Source: Rhodovulum sp.
GTDB lineage: Bacteria; Pseudomonadota; Alphaproteobacteria; Rhodobacterales; Rhodobacteraceae
Direction: 5' to 3'
Assembly (NCBI GenBank): GCA_002706605.1
Contig: PALT01000034.1
Coordinates: 62,001 to 126,000 of the forward strand
DNA: 64,000 nucleotides
In this document: piece by piece, positions 50,943 through 59,467 of the stretch
How the letters are laid out: each line of letters opens with the position of its first letter
How positions within the stretch are numbered: position 1 is the stretch's first letter
Translations under genes and position numbers: made by a program
The notes under the pieces: generated by a model
Databases searched by the model: none
The model's input: the letters and a program-made list of their open reading frames with translations, nothing else
Told to the model about the DNA's origin: nothing

Positions 50943-52327
50943 TCCGCGCCCCCCTGATGCACAAAGATCGACGGATCAAGGCGCACGCCCGCGGCCATCA
51001 ATTGGTCCCAGCACTGGGGCCGGATGCCGGTCGACACGAATTCCCCGATGACATCGCCCTGATCGGTTTTCCCACGGCGGCGGAACACGAAAATGTCCTG
51101 CATGGTGACGACATCGCCCTCAAGGCCGGTCAGTTCCGAAATGCTCATCACTTTGCGTTTGCCGTCTGACAGGCGGTTCAACTGCACCACGAAATGCAGG
51201 CCCGCCGCGATCTGGGCGCGAATGGCACTCAGGGGGAAATCCATGCCCATCATGGTGACCATCTGTTCCACGCGCCCCACGGCGTCGCGGGCGGTGTTGG
51301 CGTGCACCGTGGTCATCGACCCGTCGTGGCCCGTGTTCATCGCCTGCAGCATGTCAAAGGCCTCGGCGCCGCGCACCTCGCCCACAATGATGCGGTCGGG
51401 GCGCATCCGCAGGGCGTTGCGCAACAGGTCGCGTTGATCGACCGCGCCGGTGCCCGATGGAGTCGGGGCCTTGGTTTCCAGACGCACCACATGGGCCTGT
51501 TGCAGTTGCAATTCGGCGGCGTCTTCGATGGTGACGATGCGTTCGGTCTTGCCGATGCTGGCCGACATCGCGTTCAGCATGGTGGTCTTGCCCGACCCCG
51601 TACCGCCCGAGATCAGAACATTGCGCCGCGCCGAGACGATGGCGTGCAGAAACTGCGCCGCCGCGCCGTTCAGCGCGCCATGTCCGACCAGTTTGTCCAT
51701 GGTCAGGGGCGAGGTCGAAAATTTACGGATCGACATGGACGGCCCGTCAATCGCACAGGGGCGGATGATGGCGTTGACGCGGCTGCCGTCCTCTAGGCGG
51801 GCATCGACCCACGGGTTGCTTTCGTCGATGCGGCGTCCGACGCGGCTGACGATTTTGTCGATGATCCGCAGCAGATGGCGTTCATCGCGAAACCGCGTGG
51901 GCGTGCGTTCCAGAACGCCGCGCCGTTCGACAAAGACGTTGCGATGCCCGTTGATCAGGATGTCGCTGACGGTCGGATCGGCCAGCAGGGGTTCCAGCGG
52001 ACCAAGGCCCAGAACCTCATCCAAAAGCTCATCCACCAGCGCCTTGAACGCCTCGGCGCGCAGGGGCGGCCCGTCTTGGGACAGTTCTTGCGTGACCAGC
52101 GTGGCGACCTCGCGGCGCAACTCTTCGGTTTCGATCTTGTCGATGACGGCAAGGTTCATCCGGTCCAGCAGGACGTCGTGCAGGCGGCTTTTCAGTTCCA
52201 GTGACTGTTGCAGGGCGATGTCGTCGGGGCTGGGTCCTGGTGCGGGGGCGTCAACGGCGGTCGCTGGTTGCAGCGGGACCACCTTGGCCGAGGGTTGGGC
52301 TGGTTCTTTGTGAAAGCTCCGGAACAT
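50939..52327 (-). CDS. tadA: Tad/Cpa secretion ATPase
   Basis: A 462-residue hexameric ATPase of the CpaF/TadA type. Walker A is at residues 241-249 (GGTGSGKTT), the Asp box 'VTIEDAAEL', Walker B '[12 protein letters not shown]' and the His box '[13 protein letters not shown]' follow. The N-terminal domain has '[20 protein letters not shown]'. It powers Flp pilus extension and, in some tad systems, retraction. It lies 18 bases after the tadZ gene. Confidence 0.95.
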   Translation of the reverse strand: MFRSFHKEPAQPSAKVVPLQPATAVDAPAPGPSPDDIALQQSLELKSRLHDVLLDRMNLAVIDKIETEELRREVATLVTQELSQDGPPLRAEAFKALVDELLDEVLGLGPLEPLLADPTVSDILINGHRNVFVERRGVLERTPTRFRDERHLLRIIDKIVSRVGRRIDESNPWVDARLEDGSRVNAIIRPCAIDGPSMSIRKFSTSPLTMDKLVGHGALNGAAAQFLHAIVSARRNVLISGGTGSGKTTMLNAMSASIGKTERIVTIEDAAELQLQQAHVVRLETKAPTPSGTGAVDQRDLLRNALRMRPDRIIVGEVRGAEAFDMLQAMNTGHDGSMTTVHANTARDAVGRVEQMVTMMGMDFPLSAIRAQIAAGLHFVVQLNRLSDGKRKVMSISELTGLEGDVVTMQDIFVFRRRGKTDQGDVIGEFVSTGIRPQCWDQLMAAGVRLDPSIFVHQGGAE

Positions 52328-52345
52328 GATCTATCCCCCTTTTGA

Positions 52346-53554
52346 TCAGGCGCTTGGACGCGCGGTGGTTTGTTTCTGGGGCGTGCTGAGTGTAGCACGC
52401 ACGTCCTTGGCCAGACGCTGGATGCCCTTGGTCAGACCGGCGCGACCGGCGACCTGTGACACGGGCACGCCGCGATCAATCGCTTCGCGCGCGGTCTTTG
52501 GATCGGACGGCAGCCAATGCGACAGGAGCCGTTCCAGAACCTTGGCGGCGGCCTTGTGGTGGCTGCGCAAAACCATCGGACGTTTCTCGAAATTGACGAC
52601 CATCTCGATCGGCAGAGTCATCGCCTCTTCGGCGAAGGTGTCGATCAGGCGACGCGCCTGACGGATCGAGGGCACGCTGGTGTCGCTGACCATCAGCATC
52701 ATGTCGCTGGCCTCAAGCACCGCGCCCAGCCAATCGACAACCACATGCGGCAGGTCCAGAACGACATAGTCGAACTGATCCGCCAGCAGGTTCAAAAAGC
52801 GCGCGATCTGATCACGGTTCAGCGCATCAAACGGCACCATCCGCGACGGCGCGGCGCAGACAGACAGGCCGCCTGGACCGGCCTTGGCCCATTCCTGAAT
52901 GATGGCGGGCGTCGGCATGTGGCCGCTGATCGCAAAGTCATAGAGGATTTCCGAGGTCTCGACCTCAAGGAAACTGGCGATATTGCCGAACTGGACGTCC
53001 AGATCGACAAGGGCGACCGACGGTTTCGGCTGACCCTTGGCATGGGTTTGGCGTAGTTGATCGGCGAGGTTCACAGCGACAGTCGTGCCGCCAATGCCGC
53101 CGCGCGATTTCGAGACGGAAATGATCTTGCCGCGCTCGGGGCGCATGGGGGCGGTCATCAACAGGGGCCGTTGCAACCACTTGCGCACCTGATCCTGCAA
53201 TTCCGATCCCGACAGGCTATCGGGCAGGACATCGTCGACACCGGCCAGCGTCAGGAACCGCGCAATGGCCAAAGGCGTGTCTGCCTGTGTCAGGGCAAGG
53301 ATCGCGGTATGCGCGGGGATTTCGGCGCGCAGGGCCTTGATCGCGGCGATGTCGCTCTCATCCACATTGTCCGTGCGCAGTACGACCATGTCGTGCTGGC
53401 TAGCCAGTTGGACCGCGCTGCCGTTCAGGGCGGACAGGGTGGTGTTGCGGTCCACCACATTGACCTCGGCCATGTCGCGCAGGGCGGCAAGGCCACTGTC
53501 GGAACTGCCCGCGTTCGGGGAGATATAGATGATGGAGGAGGGTGCTTCTGTCAT
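52346..53554 (-). CDS. cpaE: Tad localisation protein CpaE/TadZ
   Basis: A 402-residue protein with an N-terminal receiver-like domain (about 1-125, with degenerate acidic residues) and a MinD/ParA-like ATPase domain. The P-loop at residues 149-158 reads SKSRGGIGGT, so the usual Lys before the final Thr is a Gly, as in several TadZ proteins. It places the pilus machinery at the cell pole. It is followed by tadA. Confidence 0.9.
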   Translation of the reverse strand: MTEAPSSIIYISPNAGSSDSGLAALRDMAEVNVVDRNTTLSALNGSAVQLASQHDMVVLRTDNVDESDIAAIKALRAEIPAHTAILALTQADTPLAIARFLTLAGVDDVLPDSLSGSELQDQVRKWLQRPLLMTAPMRPERGKIISVSKSRGGIGGTTVAVNLADQLRQTHAKGQPKPSVALVDLDVQFGNIASFLEVETSEILYDFAISGHMPTPAIIQEWAKAGPGGLSVCAAPSRMVPFDALNRDQIARFLNLLADQFDYVVLDLPHVVVDWLGAVLEASDMMLMVSDTSVPSIRQARRLIDTFAEEAMTLPIEMVVNFEKRPMVLRSHHKAAAKVLERLLSHWLPSDPKTAREAIDRGVPVSQVAGRAGLTKGIQRLAKDVRATLSTPQKQTTARPSA

Positions 53555-53566
53555 GGCGCGGCCCCT

Positions 53567-54208
53567 TTAACCTGTGTTGCCGGTGGCCAGATCCTCAGCA
53601 GGCAACGAGACGCTGAGGTCGGGAAAGGAAATGCTCATCGCGGGCAGGTCGGGATTGTCGGCGGCGCCGGTCATCCCTGCCAAGGCGCCCAGAGGCGAAA
53701 CAAAGGTGAAGGTCTGGTTGGTCAGGGTCACGGTCAAAACCGGCACGAACGGACCGCCCAAAAAGCCGAGGTTCGGATCAGAGGCATAGGTGAATTGCAG
53801 ATCGGCGGCGGTCGCCCCGATGGGCAGAGCGCCTGAAATCAGCGGCCAGATCTCCGCGACCGTGTCGTTGGTTTCGTCACCGGCACAGGTCACATCGGCG
53901 GGTTGGGCGCAGACCGTCGATCCCGCGCGGCAATTGGTGCCGTATTTCGGGGCGATCTCGCCATTGGGCACCACGCCGACCGTGTTGATGACCGCAACCC
54001 CGTCACAGGCGGGCGGGCGCACGGCGGCGATGCGCGCCGCGATCTGCAGGGCCTTTTCGGCGGTGACGACATGAAACGACAGGCGGCCAAAGTCGATGAT
54101 GCCAAAGAACAGCAACAGAAACGCAGGCATGACCATGCCCAGCTCAACCAAGGTCGCGCCGCGCTCATCCCGCCAAAAGGCGCGGGTTATGCGGATCAGG
54201 GCGCTCAT
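53567..54208 (-). CDS. TadE-like pseudopilin
   Basis: A 213-residue protein with the TadE-type N-terminal segment 'RDERGATLVELGMVMPAFLL' and one membrane helix (about 24-44), where cleavage after Gly is expected by the CpaA peptidase. The periplasmic part contains pairs of Cys. It overlaps the second TadE-like gene by 4 bases. It is a minor pilin-like protein of the Flp system. Confidence 0.85.
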   Translation of the reverse strand: MSALIRITRAFWRDERGATLVELGMVMPAFLLLFFGIIDFGRLSFHVVTAEKALQIAARIAAVRPPACDGVAVINTVGVVPNGEIAPKYGTNCRAGSTVCAQPADVTCAGDETNDTVAEIWPLISGALPIGATAADLQFTYASDPNLGFLGGPFVPVLTVTLTNQTFTFVSPLGALAGMTGAADNPDLPAMSISFPDLSVSLPAEDLATGNTG

Positions 54209-54690
54209 GTCCCCAAGATCCGTGCTTGGTCGGTGATCGACGTGGTCAGGGTGCCGTAGCTGGTGTTCGCCAGAGAAAAGATCGCCGCCAGAGGAAAGGT
54301 GATTTCCATCCGCGCGGTGACGGTGGCAATCGCCGTGCGCCCGCCGCGCAGGCCGCTGTCGATGCAGGTGTATGTCGGGGTGACGGACAGGATCGAAATC
54401 CCCGACGGGAACAGGGCGGTGCCGTCTTTGGCATTCGCGACGATCCCCTGCAGGGTGGCGCCGTTGACGCCCAGCGATCCGCCGGTGTCACAGATGTCGC
54501 GGTTGCTGACCCGCGCGACATAGCGGGCGGCGTCGCGCACACCGGCATGGGTCGCCTGATAGGCCCAGAACAGGCGCGCGCCCTCAATGACCACGCCGAA
54601 CACCAGAACCATCACCGGCAACAGCATCGCGAACTCCGCAAGGATCGCGCCGGATTGCGAGGTCAGGAAGGATTTCAAGCCACGCATCAT
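54205..54690 (-). CDS. tadE: TadE-like pseudopilin
   Basis: A 161-residue protein with 'TSQSGAILAEFAMLLPVMVL', the TadE signature of a prepilin-type helix with Glu at position +5 or so from the predicted cleavage site. The rest, including 'ARLFWAYQATHAGVRDAARY', is a typical TadE periplasmic domain. A Met one codon later is an equally good start. It is coupled to the preceding pseudopilin gene. Confidence 0.87.
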   Translation of the reverse strand: MMRGLKSFLTSQSGAILAEFAMLLPVMVLVFGVVIEGARLFWAYQATHAGVRDAARYVARVSNRDICDTGGSLGVNGATLQGIVANAKDGTALFPSGISILSVTPTYTCIDSGLRGGRTAIATVTARMEITFPLAAIFSLANTSYGTLTTSITDQARILGT

Positions 54691-54696
54691 CGCCTC

Positions 54697-56157
54697 CTAC
54701 CGGTACAGTTGGACAACGTCGCGGAAGATACCGCCGTCATCGCCATTGCCCGACCCGTCGCCACCGGCGCTGCCGATAACTTCGGCCCAGATATCAAGGG
54801 TCGGGGGGGACAGACCGTCATCGCCCACGGGCTCGGTCAGGAACAGTTTCACGAACTCCTCGACCGGCACGTCCTCGGCCGCACCGCCAAGGGGATAGGC
54901 GTTGCAATCAATTGCGGCGGCCACAACCACGCGGCGGTCGGGATCGGTGGCCTGATGCATCGAACATTGCGGGCGACCGGTTTCGGCCTTGCCGATCAAC
55001 AGGGGATTGGTCGAGGCCCCGCCACCGGCGGCGTCGATCTCGGCCTTGTAATAGTCATAGCGGGTCAGGGCGCCGGGGTGCGGGTCGATGCCGCCATAGT
55101 TCGTCGCCACGTAATCCGCGCGGCCCAGCGACCAATCGCCATCGCCATAGGTGTCGCAGGTCCCAAGCGTCAGGCAATCATCGCGCGGAATGCCCACGGT
55201 GTCGGGCGAAATCGCCTCGTTATTGCCGATGCACTGACCGCCACTTGCAGGGACGATGCCCTTGATCACATTGGGGGCAGGGGCATAGGCGGCATTGTTG
55301 CGTTCGCCGTTCATGATGCCTTTGAAGATGTCGAACCGGACGTTAAAGATCGCGTCCTCGATCCCGACCTTTTGGCCCGGCTCAATATCCACCCCACGGA
55401 TGGAAAAGCAGCGCGTGATCGACCCGCTGGCCCCGATCAGACAGCTGGTCAGATTGACGCCGGTTTTGCCCGCGCAGGGGCCGTTGGGGTCGATCAGCGT
55501 GTCCTTGGGGTCGAGAAAACCGAAATCACCCGGTGCCCATGACGCGTCCTTGCCGCCCGAGCGTAGGCGGATCATGCGGCCCGTGCTGGCGTTCGCGTCA
55601 AAACCTGCTTCGGGGATGCAGAACATCAACGGGGTGATGTCGCAGGCGTATTGGGTGAAGCCCGCGACCGCGCTGGCACGTGCGGTGCTGTCGGGGGCAT
55701 CGGCGCCCGACAGGGCCGAAAACGCCGCGCCAAAGGTCAGACCGACCTCGCGGGGCGTGATGACGGCGCGGGCATAGACCGCATCGCGGGCCTCGGTCGT
55801 CTGGGTGGTGATGGGGGTGCGGTCGTCGTTCGGCAGGGCATCGTGAAAGGTCAGCGTCACGTCGGTATCGACCGACAGGGCCGCCGCGCCCGCGCCATAG
55901 GTTTGCGTGTCGGTGATCAATGCGGCGGCTGTGCGTGCGCGGATCAAGGCATCGGGATGCCCGTCCAGTTCACCGGCGGCGGCCAGAGCCACCGCATCGG
56001 CAAAGGATTGCAGTTCGGTCTGTGTCGCGGCCACGCGACCCATGTCAAAGGACAGGGCGGCGATGCCCAGAAGCGCGGCAAAGGACACGCCCCAGACAGC
56101 CATCATCGATCCGGCGTCGTCATGGACGAGCCGCGTTATGCCGAACTGCGTTTTCAT
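54697..56157 (-). CDS. tadG: TadG-like pilus assembly protein
   Basis: A 486-residue protein with the TadG N-terminus 'DAGSMMAVWGVSFAALLGI' and 'QTELQSFADAVALAAAGELD' followed by a long periplasmic domain with many Cys. Proteins of this type are thought to anchor or scaffold the pilus in the periplasm. Its gene starts 6 bases after cpaB. The von Willebrand domain often seen in TadG is not clear. Confidence 0.85.
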   Translation of the reverse strand: MKTQFGITRLVHDDAGSMMAVWGVSFAALLGIAALSFDMGRVAATQTELQSFADAVALAAAGELDGHPDALIRARTAAALITDTQTYGAGAAALSVDTDVTLTFHDALPNDDRTPITTQTTEARDAVYARAVITPREVGLTFGAAFSALSGADAPDSTARASAVAGFTQYACDITPLMFCIPEAGFDANASTGRMIRLRSGGKDASWAPGDFGFLDPKDTLIDPNGPCAGKTGVNLTSCLIGASGSITRCFSIRGVDIEPGQKVGIEDAIFNVRFDIFKGIMNGERNNAAYAPAPNVIKGIVPASGGQCIGNNEAISPDTVGIPRDDCLTLGTCDTYGDGDWSLGRADYVATNYGGIDPHPGALTRYDYYKAEIDAAGGGASTNPLLIGKAETGRPQCSMHQATDPDRRVVVAAAIDCNAYPLGGAAEDVPVEEFVKLFLTEPVGDDGLSPPTLDIWAEVIGSAGGDGSGNGDDGGIFRDVVQLYR

Positions 56158-56163
56158 TGGATG

Positions 56164-56973
56164 CTACCGGATTTCTTCGCGGGTCAGGATATTGCCGCGA
56201 CGGACCTTGATCGTCTTGACCGGATCGGTCACCGGCAGCGGCGAACGCTCAATCATCAGATCGCTCAGCCGGATGGAGTCCAGCGGCGCGTCCTCGGTGG
56301 CCTCAAGCGTGCGCAGCGTCAGGCTGAGCGTGCCAGCCTCTTGGGCGAGGGCAAGGCGCTGCCCTTGTTCGGGGGTGACCTCAACCGTGACGGTGCGGGC
56401 GACCTCGGGGGTGTCGGATTGTTCATCCGCGTCCTGATCCACACCGATGACACGGATGTTTTGCAGGATCGTGACCGCGCGCAGGTTCTCGTCGCGCCCT
56501 TGGGTCAGCAGGATGTCCACGAAATCACCGGGGGTCACAAACCCGCCCACGGCGGTTTCGGCGTCGACCTTGACGGCCATGGCGCGGTGGTTCGGGCCAA
56601 GGGTCTGCACGATGGTGACCTTTTCGCCGAACTTGGACACTTTGTTGGCTAGGATCAATTCGCCCTGTGCGATCGCGCGACGGGCGCGGCGACCCGGATC
56701 ACCGGGGTTCGGCAACAGGTTCTCATAGCCCGTGAACACACCCGTGGGGACCGCTTGGCGGGGCCACTTGATGGTGGTCAGGGACTGGCTTTCGATTTCT
56801 TGACCGAATGCGATGTCTTGGCTGGCAACGACAACTTGGACCAAGGCATCGGCGGCGATCGTGTCGGCCTGTGCGGAATGGGCGTTGATCAGGTTGCTGG
56901 CCAGATAGGTAGAGCCCCCGGCAACCATCAGCCCTGCAAGGGCCAGAGAGAGTGATTTGGTACGCATACTCAC
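56164..56973 (-). CDS. cpaB: Flp pilus assembly protein CpaB/RcpC
   Basis: A 269-residue protein with an N-terminal membrane anchor (about 7-28) and a SAF domain (about 45-110: VQVVVASQDIAFGQEI), followed by a CpaB C-terminal region with 'VDAETAVGGFVTPGDFVDIL'. It belongs to the periplasmic pilus assembly complex. In most tad loci the secretin gene (rcpA/cpaC) follows, but here tadG follows. Confidence 0.9.
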   Translation of the reverse strand: MSMRTKSLSLALAGLMVAGGSTYLASNLINAHSAQADTIAADALVQVVVASQDIAFGQEIESQSLTTIKWPRQAVPTGVFTGYENLLPNPGDPGRRARRAIAQGELILANKVSKFGEKVTIVQTLGPNHRAMAVKVDAETAVGGFVTPGDFVDILLTQGRDENLRAVTILQNIRVIGVDQDADEQSDTPEVARTVTVEVTPEQGQRLALAQEAGTLSLTLRTLEATEDAPLDSIRLSDLMIERSPLPVTDPVKTIKVRRGNILTREEIR

Positions 56974-57001
56974 ACCTCGGTGTTACTGGTTAAAACAAAA
57001 T

Positions 57002-57037
57002 GCGTGGCACCCGCTTAGGGGCTGTCGGGTGCCACGC
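57002..57037 (-). terminator. Terminator after flp
   Basis: GCGTGGCACCCG (57002-57013) and CGGGTGCCACGC (57026-57037) pair perfectly around a 12-base loop. On the minus strand the stem is followed by ATTTTGTTTTAACC. It lies between flp and cpaB and would stop most transcripts after flp, giving much more pilin than assembly proteins. Confidence 0.85.
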
Positions 57038-57075
57038 GTGGAACCCCGCGCCAAAGGTCGCTTGGGTTTGCGGGA

Positions 57076-57255
57076 TTAGTCGGGCATCGCGGTCCCGGCC
57101 GCCGTCATTGCGCCGGTGATTTCACCGCCCAGCAGCGACAGGGCAGCAACGCCGATGGTCACAGCCAGTGCCAGCGCGATGCCGTATTCAACAAGGGTGA
57201 CGCCTTCGTCGTCGTGACGCAGACGGATCAGGGTAGAAAGAATGAGTTCCCGCAT
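57076..57255 (-). CDS. flp: Flp-type pilin
   Basis: A 59-residue type IVb prepilin. The leader ends at Gly18 before 'VTLVEYGIALALAVTI', with Glu at +5 and Tyr at +6 as in the Flp family. The helix continues to about residue 40, with a short tail. The start at 57255 follows AAGGAG by 6 bases and is preferred to one 25 codons upstream. It is the major subunit of the pilus built by the genes downstream. The 246-base gap to the LysR gene should hold its promoter; I see no clear motif there. Confidence 0.92.
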   Translation of the reverse strand: MRELILSTLIRLRHDDEGVTLVEYGIALALAVTIGVAALSLLGGEITGAMTAAGTAMPD

Positions 57256-57501
57256 AACAATACTCCTTACACAGCGAGGGACATACCGGAGGTCCGGCGA
57301 TCTGCCTTGGCGGTTTGGGGCCGTTGGCATGTAGGATTACGCTACGCGGACCGGACGGTGTTCACATCGTCCACGGCGGCGAAGAAAACGCGCATAAGTT
57401 GTATTATTTGCGCGCTAACGCTCGATTTGGGTGAAATCGGCGGGATATCGGGGAATCGGTTGTCAGATTCGAGGCCGTGGGCGCGCGGGGATTCGCGGGG
57501 C

Positions 57502-58494
57502 CTAGGTCATCCGCGTCGAACCGGGGGCGGTGGATTGCGAGATGTCCGTGGTCACACTCTTGATCCCGTGAAGGTCCAAAATGCGGTCTACGGTCAGGGT
57601 GTGCGCTACGGCCTGACCCCGCAACCAGTCGTGGAACACCCGCACCGCGCGCCGTTGCAGGTGCCGGTTTGGACAGACCAGCCAATAGGCGTCATAGCGC
57701 AGCGCGGGGAACTGGCGCAGCATCGGCACCAACGCGCCGCTGTCGACCAACCCCGCCGTCAGGGCCAGAGATTCCAGAACCGCCCCCGCACCATCGGCGG
57801 CCATTTGCAGCGCCATGGACGAGCGGTCGATCAACATCGTGCGTGTGTCCAGTGCCGGATCGAACCCGTTGCGCGACAGCCATGCCGACCATTGCACCAC
57901 CGTGCGGGCGCTGTTGATCAGGCGGGCCTTTGTGATCATCTGTTCGGGCGTTTCACAGGTGCGGTGCAGGTGTTTCAGGTAATCAGGGCTGACCAGCGGG
58001 ATGATCACGTCCTCGATCACCGGAATGCTGGACAGGCCCGGCCAGTCGCCCGCGCCATAGCGGATGTCGACGTCCATCACCTCGCGGTCGAAATCTGTCG
58101 CGTCGGGGGCGGCATCGACGCGCAGGTCCCATTCGGGGAATCGCTCAACGAAATCGGCCAGACGCGGACCCAGCCAGCGCACGCCAAAGCTGGGCGAGGC
58201 GCGGATGCTGAGGCGGCGGCCCTCATGGATCTTGCCCAGATCGCGGCGCGCATCGCGCAGGATGCGGATGGCGGATGAACTGGCCTGAAACAGCTGTTCG
58301 CCCTCTAGCGTCAGGCTTAGACGCCGACCGTCCCGTCGAAACAGACGCAGACCCATCTGTTGCTCAAGCAGCTTGATTTGTTGGCTAACCGCGCTGGGCG
58401 AGACCGACAATTCCACCGCCGCCTTGGACAGGGTGCCGCGCCGCGCAACGGTTTCGAAATACAGATAGCTGTTGAGGCTGGGTTCTTTGGACAT
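57502..58494 (-). CDS. LysR-family transcriptional regulator
   Basis: A 330-residue regulator of the GcvA-like subgroup. The N-terminal helix-turn-helix is 'GTLSKAAVELSVSPSAVSQQ' (about residues 20-40) followed by the family linker and an effector domain ('VMDVDIRYGAGDWPGL'). The start at 58494 gives the normal N-terminus. It is divergent from the hemP/imelysin operon, whose promoter carries two CCGACT-N5-AGTCAGG repeats, so it is one candidate to bind them. Confidence 0.9.
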   Translation of the reverse strand: MSKEPSLNSYLYFETVARRGTLSKAAVELSVSPSAVSQQIKLLEQQMGLRLFRRDGRRLSLTLEGEQLFQASSSAIRILRDARRDLGKIHEGRRLSIRASPSFGVRWLGPRLADFVERFPEWDLRVDAAPDATDFDREVMDVDIRYGAGDWPGLSSIPVIEDVIIPLVSPDYLKHLHRTCETPEQMITKARLINSARTVVQWSAWLSRNGFDPALDTRTMLIDRSSMALQMAADGAGAVLESLALTAGLVDSGALVPMLRQFPALRYDAYWLVCPNRHLQRRAVRVFHDWLRGQAVAHTLTVDRILDLHGIKSVTTDISQSTAPGSTRMT

Positions 58495-58561
58495 GGGACC
58501 GGCATTGGAGGTGATGTGCCTATGAATGAGGCTTTGAGCTGAAATGCAAAGGAAAAAATTT

Positions 58562-58607
58562 CCGACTATAAAAGTCAGGATTGACATGTCCGACTGAATC
58601 AGTCAGG
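58562..58607. promoter_or_regulatory. Tandem palindromic operator and promoter of the hemP operon
   Basis: Two copies of CCGACT-N5-AGTCAGG lie at 58562-58579 and 58590-58607, exactly 28 bases apart. Each is a dyad on GACT/AGTC; the second extends to GACTGA-A-TCAGTC. A TTGACA (58581-58586) lies between them, and the second copy fills the spacer toward a weak GGTAAT, a position suited to repression. The layout recalls the iron-responsive palindromes described for Rhodobacterales, but I cannot confirm the consensus from memory. Divergent LysR is an alternative binder. Confidence 0.65.
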
Positions 58608-58669
58608 TAATGCCTATCCAAGCCATCCCTCTGGGAAAGCCAAGCAACCATTCCAATGAGGAGAGATTG

Positions 58670-58828
58670 ATGTCTCTGCCGAAAAAGACCGACACGGGGC
58701 AAAGGGAAGCCTCGCGCGTTGTCTGCGATGATTGGTTCGATCTGGTCTCGCAGGTGTTCAACGGTGGCTTGGGCGCCGAGCCCCGCATCAATGCCGTTCT
58801 GGATTTCTACGAGGGGGCAAAACGATGA
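58670..58828 (+). CDS. Small protein of unknown function upstream of hemP
   Basis: A 52-residue soluble protein with no recognised domain; 'VVCDDWFDLVSQVFNGGLGA' is its most distinct stretch. The start at 58670 follows GAGGAGA by 6 bases. It is the first gene of the operon and overlaps hemP by 4 bases (ATGA), which supports that it is real. It may be an adaptor for iron or haem uptake control, but nothing in the sequence proves this. Confidence 0.7.
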   Translation: MSLPKKTDTGQREASRVVCDDWFDLVSQVFNGGLGAEPRINAVLDFYEGAKR

Positions 58829-58980
58829 ACATGCAGACCACGAATATCACGATGGAAACCGTGCCCTGCGTTGACGCCCGTCTGTTGACCCAAGGTGGCC
58901 AGACCGCGTCGATCGTTCTGGACGGTCAGGTTTACACCCTGCGCATCACCCGCGCGGGCAAGCTGATCCTGACGAAATGA
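58825..58980 (+). CDS. hemP: Hemin uptake protein HemP
   Basis: A 51-residue protein ending 'VYTLRITRAGKLILTK', the diagnostic HemP C-terminus. The family is usually encoded beside haem or iron uptake genes and in some bacteria activates haem receptor genes. The start overlaps the preceding small gene (ATGA), and its own stop overlaps the next gene. It anchors the interpretation of the operon as iron-related. Confidence 0.9.
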   Translation: MNMQTTNITMETVPCVDARLLTQGGQTASIVLDGQVYTLRITRAGKLILTK

Positions 58981-59438
58981 CGGCCCATGCCCCCATAACC
59001 GGCGGCGCCCCCGTCAGCACGATGGCCACCTTGCCTGGGCGTCAGGCCCTGATGGTGCGCTATCTGCGGGATTGGTGCGACAGCGCCGACGGCCAAATCC
59101 GCGTCTGGTCGGATTTGGCGACACGGCTTGGCCCCGCGCGGGGTCAGGCGGCGCTGAAGGCGTTTGAGGATATGGTGGCGATCCTGCTGGCGTTTGGACG
59201 CCGCCCGTTGGTGCGCCATCAGGCCAATTGCACCTGTGTCGGCTCGGACGAAGCCGTGGTCGCCCTGATGGTCAGCACCGCCGCAACGGGGGCCGAAGAA
59301 GAAGCCATGATGATTGGCGCGCTGTTGGTGCGTGCCGACATGATCCGCCCGCTTGTGGACGCCGCGATGCGTCTGGGCGTCAACCTGCCAGAGAACGCGG
59401 CCGCACCGATTGGTGCGGTCAACACCACAAAACACTAA
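58977..59438 (+). CDS. Unknown protein in the hemP-imelysin operon
   Basis: A 153-residue soluble protein, mostly helical, with 'LRDWCDSADGQIRVWSDLAT' and a Cys-Thr-Cys near 'HQANCTCVGSDEAV'. I do not recognise a named family. It overlaps the hemP stop by 4 bases and precedes the imelysin gene by 29 bases. The helical layout and operon suggest a cytosolic regulator or adaptor of iron uptake, with low certainty. Confidence 0.75.
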   Translation: MTAHAPITGGAPVSTMATLPGRQALMVRYLRDWCDSADGQIRVWSDLATRLGPARGQAALKAFEDMVAILLAFGRRPLVRHQANCTCVGSDEAVVALMVSTAATGAEEEAMMIGALLVRADMIRPLVDAAMRLGVNLPENAAAPIGAVNTTKH

Positions 59439-59467
59439 GACGATTATCTAGCGAACAGGAAAACAAG

